Position numbers and translations under genes: made by a program | Part shown: in pieces, positions 51,678 through 59,842 of the stretch | How positions within the stretch are numbered: position 1 is the first letter of the stretch | How the letters are laid out: each line of letters starts with the position of its first letter | Source of the DNA: Streptomyces roseofulvus | Lineage (GTDB): Bacteria; Actinomycetota; Actinomycetes; Streptomycetales; Streptomycetaceae | DNA: 64,000 nucleotides | Assembly: GCF_039534915.1 (NCBI RefSeq) | Contig: NZ_BAAAWE010000001.1 | Span: forward strand, 3,596,001 to 3,660,000 | Direction of reading: 5' to 3' | The notes under the pieces: generated by a model | What the model was told of the DNA's origin: nothing | The model's database searches: none | The model's input: the letters and a program-made list of their open reading frames with translations, nothing else

Positions 51678-51968
51678 TCAGGCACCCAGTTCGCGCCGGA
51701 GCCGCTCCGGATCCACCCGCCAGAAGGTGTGCTGCTCGCCGTCGACCAGGACGACCGGGATCTGCTCCCAGTACTCCTTGTACAGCGCCTCGTCCTGGAG
51801 GATGTCGCGCTCCTCCCAGCGGGCGCCGGTCTCGGCGCACACGGCCTCGATCACCGCCCGGGCGTCGTCGCAGAGATGGCACCCCGGCTTCCCGATCAGC
51901 GTCACGGTCCGCGCGGCCGGGTCCTTGGCCGCGTCCTTCTTCTTCGTACGTCCGAACATGCCGTCCAT
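51678..51968 (-). CDS. Glutaredoxin-like protein (DUF836)
   Basis: 96 residues. A thioredoxin fold with the pair GCHLC ([17 protein letters not shown]) and the late [15 protein letters not shown]. It belongs to the small DUF836 glutaredoxin-like family, expected to move electrons with thiols in the cytoplasm. It is next to rex in Streptomyces and may share its redox theme. Two possible ATG starts (51968, 51959) differ by three residues. Confidence 0.9.
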   Translation of the reverse strand: MDGMFGRTKKKDAAKDPAARTVTLIGKPGCHLCDDARAVIEAVCAETGARWEERDILQDEALYKEYWEQIPVVLVDGEQHTFWRVDPERLRRELGA

Positions 51969-52049
51969 TGTCCCGTCCGGTCACGGCGGGGACCCGCACT
52001 GTTCACACGACGGCGTCCCCACAAGTCGGGAAGGACCGAACAGACTGGC

Positions 52050-52055
52050 TATGCT
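52050..52055 (+). promoter_or_regulatory. -10 box, leaderless HAD hydrolase gene
   Basis: TATGCT lies six bases before the ATG of the HAD hydrolase gene (52062). Confidence 0.55.
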
Positions 52056-52061
52056 CCAGAC

Positions 52062-53027
52062 ATGGCCGCTCTGGGATGGCTCACCCCCCGTAGGCGCTCC
52101 GCCACCGCGCGCAGCGTCCTGGCAGGCGAGGCCGCCGCCGAGGCGGCCCGCAAGACCTCGCTCCAGCTGGAACAGGAGAGAGAGGAGGAGGCCGCCGCCC
52201 TCGAAGCGGCCCGCGCCGCCGAAGCCGCCCCCGAGGAGCCCGAGTTCCCGGTCGTCGGCGACGTACGGGCGGCTGCCTTCTTCGACCTCGACAACACCGT
52301 GATGCAGGGCGCCGCGATCTTCCACTTCGGCCGCGGCCTGTACAAGCGGAAGTTCTTCCAGCGCCGCGAACTCGCCCGCTTCGCCTGGGCGCAGATCTGG
52401 TTCCGGCTGGCCGGCGTCGAGGACCCGGCCCATATGCAGGAGGCCCGCGACAGCGCGCTCTCCATCGTCAAGGGCCACCGCGTCTCCGAACTGATGGCGA
52501 TCGGCGAGGAGATCTACGACGAGTACATGGCCGACCGGATCTGGCCGGGCACCCGCGCCCTGGCCCAGGCCCACCTCGACGCCGGACAGAAGGTCTGGCT
52601 GGTGACGGCCGCCCCGGTCGAGACGGCCACGATCATCGCCCGCCGCCTCGGCCTGACCGGCGCCCTCGGCACGGTCGCGGAGTCGGTGGACGGCGTCTAC
52701 ACGGGCCGCCTGGTCGGCGAGCTGCTGCACGGCCCCGCCAAGGCCGAGGCGGTACGGGCGCTGGCCGCCGCGGAGGGCCTGGACCTCGCCCGCTGCGCCG
52801 CGTACAGCGACTCGCACAACGACATCCCGATGCTCTCGCTCGTCGGCCACCCGTACGCGATCAACCCGGACACCAAGCTGCGCCGGCACGCCAGGGACCG
52901 CGAGTGGCGGCTGCGCGACTACCGGACCGGCCGCAAGGCGGCGAAGATCGGCATCCCGGCCGCCGCGGGCCTCGGCGCCGTCGCCGGCGGCACCGCCGCG
53001 GTCGCCCTGCACCGCCGGCGCCGCTGA
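52062..53027 (+). CDS. HAD-IB family hydrolase (SerB/phosphatase-like)
   Basis: 321 residues. After an N-terminal region rich in Glu and Ala that is predicted coiled coil (~20-55), HAD motif I is [13 protein letters not shown], motif II is LVTAAPVE, and motif III/IV includes [11 protein letters not shown] and [16 protein letters not shown]. This is the subfamily IB class that includes phosphoserine phosphatase and CicA-like proteins, with an added cap. The C-terminus has a hydrophobic stretch ([26 protein letters not shown]) that could sit in the membrane. It precedes bldN in Streptomyces gene order. Confidence 0.88.
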   Translation: MAALGWLTPRRRSATARSVLAGEAAAEAARKTSLQLEQEREEEAAALEAARAAEAAPEEPEFPVVGDVRAAAFFDLDNTVMQGAAIFHFGRGLYKRKFFQRRELARFAWAQIWFRLAGVEDPAHMQEARDSALSIVKGHRVSELMAIGEEIYDEYMADRIWPGTRALAQAHLDAGQKVWLVTAAPVETATIIARRLGLTGALGTVAESVDGVYTGRLVGELLHGPAKAEAVRALAAAEGLDLARCAAYSDSHNDIPMLSLVGHPYAINPDTKLRRHARDREWRLRDYRTGRKAAKIGIPAAAGLGAVAGGTAAVALHRRRR

Positions 53028-53450
53028 GCCGGGCGGTCCGCCCGCCCCTCTCCTGCCGATACGTTTCGGCTGCGATCATCTGCGACAACCACGGACCAGC
53101 GGGGCTCACCCGTCCGTGGTCGAACAGCCGCGCGCCCCGGAACTCCCGGGCATTTCCGCGCCCTTACCCAGGAACGGCCGGGGTCACTCCCCCCTACCGC
53201 ACATGAGCACAACGCAACGCCGACGCAGTCACACTCGGAAGCCACTCGATCAATAACCGGTCACCAAGTGCGACTTGATCCGTCCGCAACCTATAACCGA
53301 AGCGACGTAATCGGTGATTTAGGCAACTGGGTGTAGCGCTGCCTGTACGAAGCGTTATTCTCCTCAGACGCACAGCGGAACCCTCCCGTCGCCACGACGA
53401 GTGAACGGATCCGCACTGCACGTGATGGAAGCTCTGCCTCTGGGAGTCCC
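53028..53450. other. Long intergenic region upstream of bldN
   Basis: About 420 bases without a gene. It should hold the bldN promoter and a long leader. TCACCAAGTGCGA (53261-53273) is a possible BldD-type site, matching seven of nine fixed positions of the published TNACNC(A/T)GNGTNA pattern as I remember it. The 5' half is GC-rich; the 3' half (53200-53370) is AT-richer than the rest of the window. Confidence 0.5.
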
Positions 53451-54236
53451 GTGTACCCACACGTCGGGGTTGACGCCTCGGGCCTGGCTACGCTGCGCGC
53501 AACGGTCCTCGACCACTTGCGTGGCTTCGTCCCCACCGCGTACGCCGGTCCTGCCTTCGCCTTCGCCGCACCGGCACCCGCCGGCCCCTGCTATGCCCTG
53601 GCCGACGGCGGTGCCGCCGTCGGCAGACGGGGCGCGCGCGGGGGCGCCGGGAGCCCGGCCACCGCCCGACGCCCCACCGCCGACAGCGACAGCGCCCGCA
53701 TGATGGACCTGGTCGAACGCGCCCAGGCCGGCGAGGCCGAGGCGTTCGGCAGGCTGTACGACCAGTACAGCGACACCGTCTACCGCTACATCTACTACCG
53801 CGTCGGCGGGAAGGCGACGGCCGAGGACCTCACCAGTGAGACGTTCCTGCGCGCCCTGCGCCGGATCTCCACCTTCACCTGGCAGGGCCGCGACTTCGGC
53901 GCCTGGCTCGTCACCATCGCCCGCAACCTGGTCGCCGACCACTTCAAGTCCAGCCGCTTCCGGCTGGAGGTCACCACCGGCGAGATGCTCGACGCCAACG
54001 AGGTAGAGCGCAGCCCGGAGGACTCCGTCCTCGAGTCCCTCTCCAACGCCGCGCTCCTCGACGCCGTCCGCCGCCTCAACCCCCAGCAGCAGGAGTGCGT
54101 GACCCTCCGCTTCCTCCAGGGCCTCTCGGTCGCCGAGACCGCGCGGGTCATGGGGAAGAACGAGGGCGCCATCAAGACCCTTCAGTACCGGGCCGTCCGC
54201 ACCCTCGCCCGGCTCCTGCCCGAAGACGCCCGCTAG
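53451..54236 (+). CDS. bldN: Developmental ECF sigma factor BldN
   Basis: 261 residues. The N-terminal ~85 residues (MYPHVGVDASGLATLRATVL..., then a Gly/Ala/Arg-rich stretch) are the pro-region removed from BldN in S. coelicolor; the sigma-2 region follows (MMDLVERAQAGEAEAFGRLYDQYSDTVYRYIYYRVG) and the sigma-4 HTH is near the end (LNPQQQECVTLRFLQGLSVAETARVMGKNEGAIKTLQYRAVRTL). The core is practically the known S. coelicolor sequence from memory. BldN drives aerial-hypha genes and is inhibited by RsbN, encoded next. The gene lies behind a 420-base leader. Confidence 0.97.
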   Translation: MYPHVGVDASGLATLRATVLDHLRGFVPTAYAGPAFAFAAPAPAGPCYALADGGAAVGRRGARGGAGSPATARRPTADSDSARMMDLVERAQAGEAEAFGRLYDQYSDTVYRYIYYRVGGKATAEDLTSETFLRALRRISTFTWQGRDFGAWLVTIARNLVADHFKSSRFRLEVTTGEMLDANEVERSPEDSVLESLSNAALLDAVRRLNPQQQECVTLRFLQGLSVAETARVMGKNEGAIKTLQYRAVRTLARLLPEDAR

Positions 54237-54447
54237 CCCGGCCGTCCGGGCCGCCGACCGCCGCCGCTCCGCTCTCCCTCCCCTCCCCGCGTGTCCCCCG
54301 CACCGGTCCCCACGTCCCCGTCCCCAGTGAAGACCTTGTCCCCCTCACCCGTACTGCACCCGTACCCCTCCCCCCACGCCACCACTGCCCGTCCCAAATC
54401 ACAGTCGGTGACGCATCGATGACGCACTGGTCCGATCATCTTTCGCG

Positions 54448-54476
54448 CGTAACCCAAGTGCCGCGCCGCTCGTTGT
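54448..54476 (+). promoter_or_regulatory. Predicted sigma-BldN promoter of rsbN
   Basis: CGTAAC (54448-54453), a 17-base spacer and CGTTGT (54471-54476) match the sigma-BldN promoter pattern (CGTAAC / CGTTGA-like) reported for BldN targets. It sits 131 bases before the rsbN start in the 370-base bldN-rsbN gap, and would make RsbN a product of its own target, a negative feedback loop. The remaining gap holds no other gene. Confidence 0.8.
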
Positions 54477-54606
54477 GCGAAATGCAGGCTCCCTGTGGTC
54501 ACGCCCTGCCCGCAGACACTCACTCGTTCGTGTGGATCTGCTCAAGGCGGGCAACCTTCCGGACCCCTTGGGGAGTCGACCGTCATGACGAGAGGAGGTG
54601 CCGCCA

Positions 54607-55872
54607 GTGATCGCGAACGTGCACCGGCGGGCGAACGCCTTCGCCCAGGCCCTGGAGGACCGGACGCCCGAGGGCGAGGCCGACCGGCCCGACCCCACGG
54701 CCGACACGGGCGACCAGGGACGGCTGTTGGCCTTGGCGAGCGGTCTCGGTGAACTGCCGAAGCCGGAGCTCGACCCCGAGGTCAAGGTGGTGCAGCGAGC
54801 CCAGCTCGTGGCCGCCATGGAGGCGATGTTCGCCCAGGGGACGGCCGCCGCCGGCCCCACCGTCCCGGAACAGCGGACCACGAGGGGCGCCCACCGGGCC
54901 TCCCCCCTGCGGAAACTCCGCCCCCGTTCCCGCTGGAGCAAGGGGCTCGCCGCGGGCGGCCTCACCGTCGGCGTGGCCGCCGGAGCCTTCGGCGGAGTCG
55001 CCGCCGCCAGCTCCGACGCCCTCCCCGGTGACTCGCTCTACGGACTCAAGCGGGGCATGGAGGACCTCAAGCTCGGCATGGCCGACGACGACGCCGACCG
55101 CGGAGGCATCTACCTCGACCAGGCGTCCACCCGGCTCAGCGAGGCCCGCCGGCTCATGGAGCGCGCCCGCTCCGGCGAGCTCGACCACGAGTCCCTCGGC
55201 GAGATCCGCCGCGCCCTCGGGGGCATGAAGCACGACGCCGAGGAGGGCCACCGGCTGCTCCGCCGGGCGTACGACCGGGACGGCGAGATCGCCCCGATGG
55301 CCCGGCTGAACTCCTTCGCGCAGGCCCACCGCGACACCTGGAACGGCCTGCGCGGCCGCCTCCCCGTCCAGCTCGCGGACGTCGGCGAAGAGGTCACCGG
55401 CGTCTTCGACGCCATAGACCAGGAGGTCGAGCCGCTCCAGTCGATGCTGCCCCGCACCCCCGAGACGGGCGCGGTCGACCCCGGCGGCTCCAGCAGCAGC
55501 CCCACCGCCCGCGAACACCAGCAGGGCGCGGACCCCCAGCAGCCCCCGGCCACCCGGGACGCCCCCACCCAGGGCAGCCCGTCGGCCACCGCCCCCCGGC
55601 CCTCCGGCACCACCCAGGGCACCGGCACGGGCGGCGAGGCGAACACCGGCACCGGCACCACCCCGAGCCCGGGCGCCGGCACCGGCACCACCTCCCCCGA
55701 GGACGACGGACTCCTCGGCGGCGACACCGGCGGCCTCCTGCCGTCCCCCACGGGCACGACGACCGCCCCGGAGGACAGCCAGGCGACCCCCACGCCCCCG
55801 GACGTCACCATCCCGCCACTCCTGCCGGGCCTCCTTCCGGGCCTCGGCATCGACAGCGAGGACGCTCGCTGA
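54607..55872 (+). CDS. rsbN: Anti-sigma factor RsbN, BldN regulator
   Basis: 421 residues from GTG 54607, with GAGGAGG eight bases upstream. N-terminal part (~1-110) is cytoplasmic and should bind BldN (ANVHRRANAFAQALED); one membrane helix follows (~120-142, SKGLAAGGLTVGVAAGAFGGV); then an external helical DUF5667-type domain (ALPGDSLYGLKRGMEDLKLGM, ~150-280) and a Thr/Ser/Pro/Gly-rich tail. Location right after bldN and the topology identify it as RsbN. A GTG at 54598 would also be possible but overlaps the ribosome site. Confidence 0.93.
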   Translation: MIANVHRRANAFAQALEDRTPEGEADRPDPTADTGDQGRLLALASGLGELPKPELDPEVKVVQRAQLVAAMEAMFAQGTAAAGPTVPEQRTTRGAHRASPLRKLRPRSRWSKGLAAGGLTVGVAAGAFGGVAAASSDALPGDSLYGLKRGMEDLKLGMADDDADRGGIYLDQASTRLSEARRLMERARSGELDHESLGEIRRALGGMKHDAEEGHRLLRRAYDRDGEIAPMARLNSFAQAHRDTWNGLRGRLPVQLADVGEEVTGVFDAIDQEVEPLQSMLPRTPETGAVDPGGSSSSPTAREHQQGADPQQPPATRDAPTQGSPSATAPRPSGTTQGTGTGGEANTGTGTTPSPGAGTGTTSPEDDGLLGGDTGGLLPSPTGTTTAPEDSQATPTPPDVTIPPLLPGLLPGLGIDSEDAR

Positions 55873-55876
55873 CAAG

Positions 55877-55915
55877 AAGAAGGGGCGCCCCCACGGACGG
55901 GGGGCGCCCCTTCTT
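55877..55915 (+). terminator. Hairpin terminator after rsbN
   Basis: A perfect 16-base stem (55877-55892 with 55900-55915) and a 7-base loop close to the rsbN stop codon; the right arm ends CCCCTTCTT, a short T-rich tail. Confidence 0.8.
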
Positions 55916-55924
55916 CCATGCGCC

Positions 55925-55984
55925 CAGAAGAACACCGACCTCACAGATCAGAAGAACACCGACCTCCGCTGCACCAACAGCTTG
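55925..55984. repeat. Duplicated 3' end of the acyltransferase gene
   Basis: Positions 55948-55984 repeat exactly, base for base over 37 bases, positions 56094-56130, which encode the end of the acyltransferase (KLLVQRRSVFF and stop). A 17-base part of it occurs a third time at 55925-55941. The copies are 109 bases apart in the same orientation, outside the gene; see findings. Confidence 0.9.
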
Positions 55985-56093
55985 GCCCCTCTCGCTCCGC
56001 CGTCCTCGCACCGCTCGGCCCCAGGGGGCCTCCCGGGCTTCGAAAGGCTGCGCCGGACTCCGTCCGCCGGGTCGGCCCCGCCCCATGGCCAGG

Positions 56094-57122
56094 TCAGAAG
56101 AACACCGACCTCCGCTGCACCAACAGCTTGTACAGCGTGTGCTGGATCTGCTCCCGCACCTGGTCCGTCAGGTTGAACATCAGCATCGGGTCCTCCGCCG
56201 CCTCCGGCGGATACGAGTCCGTCGGGATCGGCTCCCCGAACTGGATCGTCCACTTCGTCGGCAGCGGCAGCATCCCCAGCGGCCCCAGCCACGGGAAGGT
56301 CGGCGTCACCGGCATGTACGGCAGCCCGAGCAGCCGCGCCAGCGTCTTCGCGTTCCCGATCATCGGGTATATCTCCTCCGCGCCCACGATCGAGCACGGC
56401 ACGATCGGCACCCCCGCCCGCAGCGCCGTCGAGACGAAACCGCCCCGACCGAACCGCTGGAGCTTGTACCGCTCCGAGAACGGCTTCCCGATCCCCTTGA
56501 AGCCCTCCGGCATCACCCCGACGACCTCACCGGCCCGCAGCAGCCGCTCCGCGTCCTCCGCGCACGCCAGGGTGTGCCCCGCCTTCCGCGCCAGCTCGTT
56601 CACGACCGGCAGCACGAAGACCAGGTCCGCCGCGAGCAGCCGCAGATGCCGGCCCGCCGGATGGTGGTCGTGCACCGCGACCTGCATCATCAGCCCGTCC
56701 AGCGGCAGCGTCCCGGAGTGGTTCGCGACGATCAGCGCCCCGCCCTTCTCCGGGATGTTCTCGACGCCCTTCACCTCCACCCGGAAGTACTTCTCGTACA
56801 GCGGGCGCAGCAGCGACATCAGCACCTGATCGGTCAGCTCGGCGTCGAAACCGAACTCGTCGACCTCGTACTCGCCCGTGACCCGCCGCCGCAGGAACGC
56901 CAGCCCGCCCGCCAGCCGCCGCTCCCAGTCCGACGCCCGCGCGGGGGCCTCCACGGGCTCGTCCGGCTCCGGGACGGCCGCCGCCGCCTCCCGGGCCGCC
57001 CCCGGCAGCGCCCGTACCGCCGCGGGCCCGGCCCCGGCCCCGGACGGCTCCTCGGGCCGCCCCGGCCGCCGCCGGGCCCGCGAACGGTCGTCGTCGAAAG
57101 GAATCACCTTGGCGTCCGCCAT
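56094..57122 (-). CDS. Lysophospholipid acyltransferase (PlsC-like)
   Basis: 342 residues. The acyltransferase motif I is NHSGTLPLD (HX4D type) and motif III is PEGFKGIGKPF, with a conserved RFGRGGFVSTALRAGVPIVPCSIVGAEEIYP. An Arg/Pro/Ala-rich N-terminus (~1-60) precedes it. It probably esterifies glycerophospholipids or a lipid precursor at the membrane. ATG 57122 (MADAKVIPFDDDRSRARR) is the conserved-looking start; a GTG at 57161 would overlap the epimerase end. It follows the epimerase by 16 bases, same strand, so they are one unit. Confidence 0.9.
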   Translation of the reverse strand: MADAKVIPFDDDRSRARRRPGRPEEPSGAGAGPAAVRALPGAAREAAAAVPEPDEPVEAPARASDWERRLAGGLAFLRRRVTGEYEVDEFGFDAELTDQVLMSLLRPLYEKYFRVEVKGVENIPEKGGALIVANHSGTLPLDGLMMQVAVHDHHPAGRHLRLLAADLVFVLPVVNELARKAGHTLACAEDAERLLRAGEVVGVMPEGFKGIGKPFSERYKLQRFGRGGFVSTALRAGVPIVPCSIVGAEEIYPMIGNAKTLARLLGLPYMPVTPTFPWLGPLGMLPLPTKWTIQFGEPIPTDSYPPEAAEDPMLMFNLTDQVREQIQHTLYKLLVQRRSVFF

Positions 57123-57138
57123 CGCTGTTCGCTGCTCC

Positions 57139-58209
57139 TCAGGCACCGTCGTGAGAGTCACGGGAAGGAATCGGACCCGCCCCCGCGGCGACCCGGCCGG
57201 CCAGCCGGTCCACCGCCCCCGCGAGCCGCTCCGGCGGCAGCAGCCCCGGCCCCCGGCTCGCCGCGAAGTCCGCGAACGCCTCCGCCGTCGAGTACCGCGG
57301 CCGGAAGCCCAGGACCTCCCGCATCTGCGCGGTCGAGACGACCCGCCCGTGCGTGAGGAGCCGGATCTGCTCGGGCGCGAAGTCGGTCAGGCCCACCGTC
57401 CGCAGCGCGGACCCCACCCACCTCACCGCGGGCATCAGCACCGGCACCGTGGGCCGCCCCAGCCGCCGCGCGCACTGCGACAGCAGCAGCACCCCGTCGC
57501 CCGCCACATTGAAGGTCCCGCTGTTCAGCGACGCCCGGCGCGGCTCCTGCGCCACGAGCCGCAGCACGTCGATCACGTCGTCCTCGTGGACGAACTGCAG
57601 CCGCGGGTCGTACCCCAGGACCGTCGGCATCACCGGCAGCGACAGGTACTCGGTCAGCGGGGACTCCACCCGCGGTCCCAGGATGTTCGCGAACCGCAGC
57701 ACGCACACCGCCACGTCCGGCCGCCGCCGGGCGAAGCCCCGTACGTACCCCTCGACCTCGACCGCGTCCTTCGCGAAACCACCGCTCGACTGCGACTTCG
57801 CCGGCGTCGTCTCGGTGAAGACCGCCGGGTCCCGCGGCGCGGAGCCGTACACGTTCGTGCTGGACTTCACCACCAGCCGCCCGACCCGCGGCGACTTCTG
57901 GCAGGCCCCGAGCAGCTGCATGGTGCCGATGACGTTGGTCTCCTTGACCGCCGTCCGGCCGCCCGCGCCCAGCGCCGTCCCCGTCACGTCGAGGTGCACC
58001 ACCGTGTCCACCTCGTGCTCCGCGAGCACCTTGGCGATGGCCGGCCGGCGGATGTCCGCCCGGACGAACTCGGCGTCCCCCAGCGGATGCCCGGGCTCGA
58101 CCGCGTCCACGGCCACCACCCGCTCCACCTCCGGGTCCCGCTGGACCCGCCGCACGAAACGGCCCCCCAGATGCCGGGCGGCACCGGTGACGAGCACGAC
58201 CTTGCCCAA
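57139..58209 (-). CDS. NAD-dependent epimerase/dehydratase (SDR)
   Basis: 356 residues from TTG 58209, with GGAAGG eight bases before it and the cofactor loop immediately after (VVLVTGAARHLGGRFVRRV). Extended-SDR features: DTVVHLDVTG, SSTNVYGSAPRDPAVF and late FNVAGDG and VLRFANILGPR. The expected YxxxK is replaced (GGFAKDAVEVEGYV keeps a Lys but no matching Tyr), so catalysis may be altered. A longer frame back to 58335 crosses a hairpin and is unlikely. Cotranscribed with the acyltransferase; together they may serve envelope lipid or sugar work, substrate unknown. Confidence 0.85.
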   Translation of the reverse strand: MGKVVLVTGAARHLGGRFVRRVQRDPEVERVVAVDAVEPGHPLGDAEFVRADIRRPAIAKVLAEHEVDTVVHLDVTGTALGAGGRTAVKETNVIGTMQLLGACQKSPRVGRLVVKSSTNVYGSAPRDPAVFTETTPAKSQSSGGFAKDAVEVEGYVRGFARRRPDVAVCVLRFANILGPRVESPLTEYLSLPVMPTVLGYDPRLQFVHEDDVIDVLRLVAQEPRRASLNSGTFNVAGDGVLLLSQCARRLGRPTVPVLMPAVRWVGSALRTVGLTDFAPEQIRLLTHGRVVSTAQMREVLGFRPRYSTAEAFADFAASRGPGLLPPERLAGAVDRLAGRVAAGAGPIPSRDSHDGA

Positions 58210-58293
58210 GATCAGCGCCTTCCGTCCGAACTTCCGTCCGTTCTTACCCGTAGCCGCCACCGTAGCGCCTGCGGGTTTCGGCGCAATGAAAAC

Positions 58294-58325
58294 GTGGCCC
58301 CTCACCGAGGACGGTGAAGGGCCAC
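58294..58325 (-). terminator. Hairpin after bS22 gene
   Basis: GTGGCCCCTCACC (58294-58306) and GGTGAAGGGCCAC (58313-58325) pair with one mismatch; on the minus strand it is followed by GTTTTCATT, so it should end the bS22 transcript. Confidence 0.65.
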
Positions 58326-58365
58326 GCCGTGTCACATACGGAGGCCGCTCGCGCGGCCACCGGTC

Positions 58366-58464
58366 TTACTTCTTGTTGCGACGCTGAACGCGCGTGCGCT
58401 TGAGCAGCTTGCGGTGCTTCTTCTTGGCCATCCGCTTGCGCCGCTTCTTGATAACAGAGCCCAC
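58366..58464 (-). CDS. Small ribosomal protein bS22 (AURKAIP1/COX24 type)
   Basis: 32 residues, GTG start at 58464: [20 protein letters not shown] then [12 protein letters not shown] and stop. The basic stretch with KKRRKRM and KKKHRKLL is the actinobacterial AURKAIP1/COX24 domain protein, described in mycobacteria as 30S ribosomal protein bS22, which stays on the small subunit near the decoding centre. It is easily missed because it is so short. It lies alone between the HTH gene and the epimerase gene, with its own hairpin downstream. Confidence 0.93.
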   Translation of the reverse strand: MGSVIKKRRKRMAKKKHRKLLKRTRVQRRNKK

Positions 58465-58617
58465 GACTACCCTCGCTCACTTCTTCTCACTGGTGCGGGG
58501 CGTCTGGGCCCACACGACCTACGAGGGGTCAGCCTACCGCCCCTGGCACCACACGAGTAATCCGAGGGCCGGACACGGCTCACCCGCCGTTCGGCCGCAG
58601 GTCGGCCGCGCGTCCCG

Positions 58618-58827
58618 CTACGCGGTCCCCACCCCCACGTACGACTCCCTCAGGTACGCGTGAACCGCCTGCTCCGGGACCCGGAAGGACCGGCCCACCC
58701 GGATCGCCGGCAGATGACCGCTGTGCACCAAGCGGTACACGGTCATCTTCGACACACGCATCACCGCGGCGACTTCCGCCACGGTCAGGAACTTGACCTC
58801 GTTGAGAGGCCGATCGCCAGCAGCCAT
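58618..58827 (-). CDS. bdtA: Helix-turn-helix excisionase-type regulator
   Basis: 69 residues. The whole protein is one MerR/excisionase-like HTH (EVKFLTVAEVAAVMRVSKMTVYRLVHSGHLPAIRVGRSFRVPEQAVHAYLRE) of the same type as BldC but a different family. In S. coelicolor a homologous gene near bldN was reported as a BldD target (bdtA, SCO3328); I use the symbol from memory of that. ATG 58827 is preceded by GGTGGG. A longer frame to 58899 is Arg-rich and unlikely. Present as a single gene. Confidence 0.8.
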   Translation of the reverse strand: MAAGDRPLNEVKFLTVAEVAAVMRVSKMTVYRLVHSGHLPAIRVGRSFRVPEQAVHAYLRESYVGVGTA

Positions 58828-58954
58828 GACCCACCTGTACCTTCCGCCGAGACGCCCACCGGCTTCCCCTCCGGTGACTCTTCGTCGTCGAACGCTCACG
58901 CATCAGACTAGGGGCGGGTGGTGCGAGTGGGGAAGAGGAGCCCCTATCGCCCGT

Positions 58955-59821
58955 TTACCGTGACAGACACGCTCGATTGAGTACATAGCGCGTCAGGGGA
59001 CGGTAGTACGCCGAGGGCACCCCGTCATCGAGCGGGACGGCCACCGCCACCTGCCCCTCGGCCTCCCCCACGAACAGCGCCGGATCGTCCGTGTCGGCCA
59101 CCCCGATCGCCTCCACACCCAGCTGACCAGCACCGCAGACCCAGCCGTGGTCCCCCACGACCAGCTCCGGCAGCGGCCCGCCGGCCTCCGCCGCGCTCTC
59201 CAGCACGGCCCGCACCGGAAGCGCCGAGTGCGAGTGCGCCCCCGGCTCGCGCCCGCCCTCCGGCGGCCCCGCCTCCCGCACGAACGCCACCCCGCGTACG
59301 TAGTCGACGAGGTACGTGCGTAGACCGAACCGGGTCGTTATGTCGACACATCGCCCCTGCGCGGGGGTGAGGACGTCACATCCCGCCGCCGACAGGGCGT
59401 CTGCGAGAGCGGCGTAGAAACCGAGCAGCCGGTGCGGATGACCGGTCCCGAACAGCACCGGAGCCCGCCGCGCGGCCGCCGCCGCCAGCCGCCCCGCGAA
59501 GGCGTCCAGCCGGCCCAGCGTCCGCTCCGGGTCGATCACGTCCGGCCCCGAGCGGTACGCCGGATCCCCCGACACCCCGCACTTCTCGGCCATCAGCCGC
59601 AGCAGCTCCGCCTCGTCCCAGCACCCGGCCGGCACGAGCCCCAGCGTCACCCGCGGATCCCGCGCGGCGAAGAGCCGGTAACTCCGCAGGCTCTCCTCCC
59701 GCGACGTCGCCACCGTCCCCGCCAACCCCGCCGCCAACAGATGCGCCCGCAGCGCCCCGGTACTCAACACCCTCACGATGCTGCCGGATCCGGCCTGCCG
59801 GAGCGTCAGAAACCGTTGCAC
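58955..59821 (-). CDS. Phosphatase-like conserved protein, uncertain activity
   Basis: 288 residues. The sequence reads RVLSTGALRAHLLAAGLAG, then APVLFGTGHPHRLLGFYAALADALSAAGC, CVDITTRFGLRTYLVDYVRGVAFV and a late VVGDHGWVCGAGQLGVEAIGVADTDDPALFVGEAEG. Streptomyces homologues are often labelled phosphatase; I do not see classical HAD or DHH motifs, so treat this as a name only. Start uncertain: GTG at 59821, 59776 or 59770 all fit, and the conserved part begins after residue 17. Followed by acuC on the same strand upstream. Confidence 0.6.
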   Translation of the reverse strand: MQRFLTLRQAGSGSIVRVLSTGALRAHLLAAGLAGTVATSREESLRSYRLFAARDPRVTLGLVPAGCWDEAELLRLMAEKCGVSGDPAYRSGPDVIDPERTLGRLDAFAGRLAAAAARRAPVLFGTGHPHRLLGFYAALADALSAAGCDVLTPAQGRCVDITTRFGLRTYLVDYVRGVAFVREAGPPEGGREPGAHSHSALPVRAVLESAAEAGGPLPELVVGDHGWVCGAGQLGVEAIGVADTDDPALFVGEAEGQVAVAVPLDDGVPSAYYRPLTRYVLNRACLSR

Positions 59822-59842
59822 GCCGCACCGTTGGCGTAACGA

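Noticed and set aside
57139..58335. Longer epimerase start
   Set aside because: The extra N-terminal residues run through a hairpin terminator of the bS22 gene; the TTG at 58209 has a good ribosome site and begins at the cofactor loop.
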